A program made the translations under genes and the position numbers. 64,000 nucleotides of DNA from Harmonia axyridis (Eukaryota > Arthropoda > Insecta > Coleoptera > Coccinellidae): contig NC_059504.1 in NCBI RefSeq assembly GCF_914767665.1, forward strand, positions 13,580,501-13,644,500, written 5' to 3'. Below are positions 57,521 to 64,000 of the stretch, piece after piece. Every line of letters begins with the position of its first letter. The first letter of the stretch is position 1. The notes beneath the pieces are model-generated. The model saw only the letters and a list, made by a program, of their open reading frames with translations, made no database searches and was not told the DNA's origin.

Positions 57521-58980
57521 AAAATTTTTTTGTTCTGCTGATTCGTCCGAAATGAAAATTTGGATGTAGAATGACAATTTCAAGCTTCGTGCGAAATTTC
57601 ATGTCATGTAGATCGCGTAACTATTGAAACCATAGAAAATTCAAGAAGGTTATCGAAAAAAATCACTCAATTTCTTCGTGACAACAAAATTGTCAGAGTT
57701 GAGGTTCTTGGTTGTTGATATGATTGTTTGCTCCGTGTAAAAAAAATCAATCAGATCACATCATCAGAACCAAATTCAATTCTTTTAAGAAACAAAGTGT
57801 GAACATGGGCCCTCATACTTTTTTTTTTGAGATACAGGGTGTTATAGTTTGATTTTTTCCAGTTTTTTTTTATAGCACCTTCCCATCACAAGATATTCGA
57901 ATTAAATTTGTCATAGATTTTCCAATTCGAAGTTGTCTTCATGTGAAATGCTTATTTTGAATGGAAATCCACAGGGTGATTTTCAAACAGTAGGTATTCG
58001 CTTCTTTCATCCTAAACTTTTTTTTTGGTCGGCAACTGATAGTTTATAAAAATGTAAAGAGGAACTTTGGTCCCCTAGTACACTTATTAATATTGTTCTC
58101 TTATAGTTTTGTTGAACTGTTACCGATTTCGAGAAAATAATTCAAACAATTCTCTACTAATAATCAGGAAAATCCAAATTATTATAAAGATCCAGTTGCC
58201 CCAGTTGGTAAGCTATGATGAATGAATGAATTATAAGTTTTGCTTCTTATTCACCCAATCTGTAGTGAAGATTAATACAGTTTCAATAAGCTGGTATAAT
58301 ACATATTCACAAAAACTAGGACTACAAGAAACTGTATCTTGAAAACAAAGCTTTGCGTATGTTTATTGGACTTTTTTCTCAAAATTACCCAGGGAATCTC
58401 CCATTTTCCTTTGTACCTCTAATTTAAGAGTATCCTGTATATAGAATGGAAATTCCATGTTTCTTGTAAAATTTTGTGTCAATAGCGACATCAAAATCAA
58501 AATCAATCCAGAGCCCTTGAATATCTCACTAATGTTGCGCAAAGGGATTTGTGATCTCTGAAGCTGCTTGAATGAAAAAGCGTCCAACATTCCTTAACTT
58601 CACATCAATGTTATCTTGATTTATCAGTTTCTTTCATCCAGATCTGTATCAACATCGACCGGAGACCAATATTTTTCGGACCGTCCCTGTACACTATGCG
58701 TGCAGTATAAATTACAGAGCTATCGGAATAATGTTCAGTCAACGGGCTTCCTCCTCTCAGCGGTATAATAAATGCCTTTTCGTTAACATTACCGCTCCAC
58801 CTTCGTATTCTTGAATTTTTCGTGCAAAAAAAAATGTTATTTGACAGAAGGACAGAAAGGCACTGTGATTCTTGGTTTTTCTTGAGTACTTTAAGCGTCT
58901 CCAATTCTTCAACCAGAAGAATTTCGGTTATTTGTTGATTTTTGTGATATAGAAGAAGTGCGATTTTGAAAAAGGGAATA

Positions 58981-59072
58981 ATGACAGTTGAGGAGAAATA
59001 CGATGCTAATAATGCTTCGCAAGATTACACGAAGAAAGATGAGGAAAATAACAATGAAGACATAAAAAAGAA
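58981..59072 (+). CDS. Candidate first coding exon of a gene continuing outside or far downstream
   Basis: ATG followed by 30 hydrophilic codons (MTVEEKYDANNASQDYTKKD, then an E/N/K-rich run) and a donor gtacgt at 59073. Composition looks like a cytosolic N-terminal tail. No downstream exon in phase was recognised in the remaining 5 kb, so this stays tentative. Confidence 0.25.
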
Positions 59073-59159
59073 GTACGTATCAATTAACATGAAAGAAAAA
59101 AATTCTAATTGGAATTTTTCTCTTTGTATTATAGAATTTTTCCCTAATTTGTACTAATA

Positions 59160-62100
59160 ACTAATACTAATACTAAATTTGAAGAAAATTCGAGGGAAAT
59201 TTCTATAATTCTTTTTTTATGTTTGACGAATTCATGAAAAAAGGTAAATAAACTAATTCATGACTATGAAGTCAAACCTTATTATTACTAATATTATATA
59301 CTAATTATAATCATATGTAAAATCCAATATATAATACGCGAAGAAAATAATATTTCAGAATTGAATCCTTTACTCAAACTAACAAAAATCACCTTTTGTA
59401 AGTAAAATAAAATTCTTTGAATTTATACTAGTACAAATTGAGATTAAGCACATGAATCTCTCAAGTTCTTACAAATTTTAAAGTCTCAAAATTTTATACA
59501 CTAGAACTGTTAGAAAACTTTTCGCCAAGCTCTTATTCATTCCATTAAGTGATATAAAAAGTGGATTAAACTTGATGATTTTATGTAATGGGTATTAAAA
59601 ATTTACTCGATTCTAAGATTTCTATCTGAATTGTTTGGTTTACGGAAGTAAGATCAATAGCAGATATCGAATGATTTGGCGTTTATGATGGAAATTGAAA
59701 TTTCACACCAATGTTCATTATTTACTTCTAGCTCACTGATTATTCTATCCATAAATATCATAAAATATTTTATAATTGAATATGTTTCAATTCAACATAA
59801 TTCTCTTTTCAATTCCTGATTGTATGTTGTATACTTCTCGAGAAATTATTTATTTGAATGTGCTTTATTTTTCATTTATTATTTTCAAGAATATTCATTT
59901 AATACTTTCAATAACCAACCGAGAAAAAAAATTTTAACCTCGCCTGAAATTTGCACAGATTGAAAATCCATAATTCCAATAAAAAAATCCGCTCGTTCAC
60001 CATCCATTTCATTTTGCTAACTTTTTTTGCAATGATATTCTATCAGGAAATAATATTGTAATATTTGATATTTTGAGTTATGTTCAGTTCTACCGGAATG
60101 TGCAGAATTTTCTTTATTCCAAATTGCATCTGATGAGTCGATAATGAATAGGGTGTTCAATTTCAAAAAAGGAAAATTCTGAAGAGTTCTGGGAAATAGA
60201 AGTGGGCACTGTTACAAGAAAAATATCACCCTTTTCATTCAAAATTAGCATATCACAGGATAAATATTTCAAATAGAAATATCCATGCCAAATTTAGTCA
60301 AATATTTTGTAAATGGAAGGATCAATGAGAAAAAAAACTTGAAAAATCAAACTTCAACGCCTTGTATTTCGAAAACAAAGCGTTTACGGACTCATGTTCA
60401 CAGAACGTTTTTCCTTAAAATCATCTGTGGAATCTTTCATTCTCATCTGCACCTCCAATTCAGGAACACCTTCTATTCCTAGTAATTTTGAAAAAATAAC
60501 CCTGCCATGCTCAACATCTCAAAAACCATCAATATTTTCGAAGTGAGGGTTGGTACGAAATATTTTTTTTATCATGTAGAAGCTTAAAAAAAGGTTTCAC
60601 ATTGAAAAAAGCAAAGTTGGGCCACGTCAAGAAGAACTGAACACCCTGTATGACCGAAAATATTTTTATTAAGTGAATTGTTGCGGTACAACAAATATAT
60701 CTGAAATTACCTATAGAAATTTGTTATTGCATGCTGTTGATATTCTTAATTTGAAATTGTCATCCAAGAATGTCAATTTCAAGCGATAACATCGAAAAAC
60801 AAAATAACTATTGAGATAATTGGATCCAGAATAGGATGCTACTTGGCGTAACTACAATTATTATGAATATTTGCTGAGATAAGAATACAATGAAATTTAT
60901 TTGCAAAAATCGATATAAATGGAAGAAATATTTCCGTTAATCCATTGAAATTCTGATAATTCACTTTTAACCCTTATCTTAGCATATCATATTTCAGTTT
61001 ATTGTTTACAATAATGAATTTGACATGAAAACTTATTACCTACTTGAAATTGAACTCATCCCTTCATATATGGCTCCCTAAGATCTTTTTCTCTTTCTAA
61101 AATACGATTCGCAAATGTTTATTCACAGAATTATTTCACCAAAATAATTACAGATAAAACTCCACTGGTTTATCATTTTTGATGTTGGATGTCATTAAAG
61201 TCATAACGATATGCTTTTACACCGATTAATTAATTTATTTGTGAAAATTAAAGTATCAATAACAATGAGTGGCTTGGTTGTAATTATGGAGAGGATCTCT
61301 CATAGAAGAATCCCAAATTCAAATAAAAAGTTGGTACCAAATCTTGAGTTAGACTTTCGTAAGTTTTTTCATTTCATTCATAATTTCGAACGTATTTTTT
61401 TGGGCGTCGAACATATCTTTCGATTTGCTAATCATTTGTAGTATGTAGTAATGTGATACTCTATCGTGAGATTTTACTATTGGTTGTTCTAAATTTGTAC
61501 TAATAAAGCCGATTATGTCATTGACACTGGCTAGAGTCTATTTTCGTACGTAACTATGATGAACGTCATTGCACGATTTAAAAATTTATTTCAAAGGGGG
61601 ACACACAAAACAAATAGAAATTTCAAACTAGAATTCCAAAAGTAAATTCCCTACTAAGATCTTACGTATATAGAACATCGTAGAATTTTGATCAGAAACG
61701 TGCTGTTCAACATAATTCAATAAACCAATGGTATTTTTCCATTGAACAACAGGTGACATAGAAAAATGCATATCAGTTGAATCAACAATTGAACAATGAA
61801 ATACACTTGACTTGAATCTTCTGATCCTAGAAAATTTAGATAAATATCACAACTTTACATTGGTTTCGATTTATCACATCGAATAAAAAGTATGTAATCT
61901 TAAATTCCTATTGCAAAAATCTATACTAACTTCCTTTTGTGCTTGTTATGAATTCAAATTTCTTAGAATTTTCTTTCTTTATTTTTGAAATCAATATTTT
62001 TATATCATTACTGAGCTAGGAGGTATGAAACAACTGTTATCCATCCATATTGTCTGTTAACTTCTGAATATTACGCCTTATTTCTGTTTGAAACTGAAAA

Positions 62101-64000
62101 CCTTAAGAGTATTATTATATTTTTTATGATTTTCCAAAATATATTTCTTTTTTGATACGATTGCTTGGTTAGTAGACCATAAAACAAAATTGTTTTTGAT
62201 ATACTGATCTTTCTTTGTTGAAAATTCAAAGGACCATTCCAAAACTTCGATTTGGAAAATACTTCGTGAATTAACAACATTGCATAATTGAAATGAAATC
62301 AATGAGATGAAATGATATAAATTCGTGGAAAATTTTTAATGTTTTTAATAGACATGTATGTGTGATAAAACTAAATGAATAATTAGATGCATCCGTCGAA
62401 ATTTGCATTGTGTTTATAAGATTTTTGAAATTCTACGAATTCCAGACTTGAAGTGTGAAAATTTCAGAATGTAAACATAAACAATTTTTTTCGTGCAATT
62501 CCTGAGGTTATTATTGAAGATAATAGACAACAATCAAAGAAAAAATTCCATCATTTCGAATTCGTAAAATCTATACCTGACTCCCAATTTGTTAGGTCAA
62601 AATCAGCCTCGAGCGGTTAATCTCATTATAATCTTGGGATTCTTGGGTTTTCCTAATTCAAATGTACGACCCAACTCCAAACGGTGCTCATTCTTATTAA
62701 TCTCAGCATAAAAATCCAAACAAACTGGCCCGTTAGAAGGAGAATCGATCATCAGTTGAATGGACAAGAGGGGTTATCGGAAAAATATTCACCTCAACGG
62801 ATCTGCAATTGAGTAGGAAAATAAATAACTTAACAGTCAATATGTTCGATATATGGATATCCGACAAATGTAAACGATATCAATTGTGATAATAAGTTTA
62901 TAAATATGTACGTCGATTGTAACAATTTATTACCAACACGCAGGTACGGGGGGCGATGGAAAATCAACATTGATAGAACAATCCGAATATTGCTAATTTC
63001 GATTTACCACTATACAGGCTGTTCGTTGAATCTAATGACAGTAGATCGATGAAATTCTTATCGAGGCCAAAGAACTAGTGGAAAAAATTGGAAATCGAAC
63101 ATTAACCATAAACTTTATGTAAAAAAAAGGGACAACATAACTGTAGAAATGTAGTCAAATGTTCAACAGTTATCGGGAATTTTCTGTTTATTGACTCCAT
63201 GATATGTGAATGACTTTTTTATCGAATAAACGTCCTTATATATGTGGTCACCAAGAGTGTAATTGGCGCATGAATGACGAACGTTCTAAAGCTCCTGGCA
63301 TCACGTCAATGTTTTTTACATTATCAAAAATTCATGGCGTATCATCATGGATATTTTCAGATTGATTTTTCAAATTTGGGGATGATACCTATATATGAAA
63401 ATGGGACGTCTTCCATATAATTTTGTGTTATGAGCCCTTTCTACTCCAAGTTACATCGTATTACAGATGGAAACACTCCAATGATTATTTTGACACCAAT
63501 CTTCACCTGACATCAGCCTTCTTTATTTTCTCAAAAGATTATAAAGTCAAATTTGTGAGTAATAAATCTGAACATTGTTTTGTAATAGCAGTAACAATTA
63601 TAGAAGATCGAAGAATTTTGCAAATGATCCAAAAAAAAGTTTTTTAAGAATTTATCCGTTCCAGGCTTTAGTTTTAGAATCAGCTCATTTGGCTAGAAAT
63701 CGAAAGTGCAAAAAGCTGCAAACTTCATCAGAAAAAAAAAATCAAAACTTTTTCGACCGAAGAGTTTTTTAGAATGGTTAAGTTTTACGATAAAATGAGC
63801 CAGATGACATGCAAATGAAATTTTTCCCTATATGTTTCTTCGAATTGGCTTAGCCTGCCATTGAGGGTGTTCAATACCTTGTTCATACCACTGCTATTCC
63901 AGTCCTAATCAACTGCATTTGTGAGACCAAAATACAGGTCGGATTCATTTCATTTTTTGAGTGAACAATGACGTGATAGTGAACTTGAAGGTCTCGTCTC
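59160..64000. other. Gene-poor right end of the window
   Basis: AT-rich. Includes an inverted ACAGGGTG-type motif (caccctgtatgacc) near 60646. A frame at 61265-61350 followed by gtaagt was considered as an exon but has no supporting homology. No gene, tRNA or clear element was found. Confidence 0.45.

Noticed and set aside
61265..61355. Possible exon followed by gtaagt
   Set aside because: Short frame, no homology and no partner exon within the window.

Overview
This is an AT-rich, intron-containing animal nuclear window. Gene content, short introns (many 54-60 nt) and several gene families point to an insect: paired Halloween-type mitochondrial P450s, an Nrk-type receptor tyrosine kinase, Acinus. 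A beetle is my guess; the sequence alone does not prove the order. Exon models were built by hand from reading-frame continuity, GT/AG sites and family knowledge. All complete models close in phase from start codon to stop codon, with one non-canonical splice site.

Layout. (1) 1.3-17.7 kb, + strand: the transmembrane and kinase half of an Nrk/MuSK/Trk-like receptor tyrosine kinase; its extracellular exons lie upstream of the window. Its 10.75-kb intron (3104-13855) holds two tandem antisense mitochondrial P450 genes of CYP315A1 (shadow) type. The next two introns hold hAT and RTE remnants. (2) 18.8-19.5 kb, +: an unrecognised three-exon gene for a 168-residue basic protein. (3) 20.1 kb: a 22-bp tandem array. 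(4) 21.6-25.2 kb, -: DNAJC7, head-to-head with a CFAP119-like ciliary gene (25.4-26.2 kb, +), which is tail-to-tail with mRpL10 (26.3-27.1 kb, -). (5) 27.6-30.2 kb, +: an undescribed membrane-anchored C2H2 protein with a PDZ-ligand C-terminus. (6) 31.7-36.0 kb, -: Acinus, divergent from TM9SF2 (36.75-40.3 kb, +). (7) 41.8-51.3 kb, +: the biotin-carrying alpha subunit of methylcrotonoyl-CoA carboxylase, with mariner, PIF/Harbinger-like, P/hAT-like and LINE insertions in its introns. (8) 51.3-64 kb: gene-poor, holding a relic of MCCC1 exon 8, a fold-back element, LINE scraps and one weak candidate first exon.

The genes are mostly unrelated housekeeping loci: protein folding, mitochondrial translation, leucine catabolism, RNA processing, endomembrane sorting. 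Two are more specialised: the duplicated ecdysteroid-type P450 nested inside a receptor kinase gene, and the ciliary gene. No operon-like or defence-island system is visible. The most unusual items are the nested P450 duplication, the membrane C2H2/PDZ-ligand protein, the GA-AG intron in MCCC1, and a hAT MITE whose empty site is preserved in another repeat copy in the same window.
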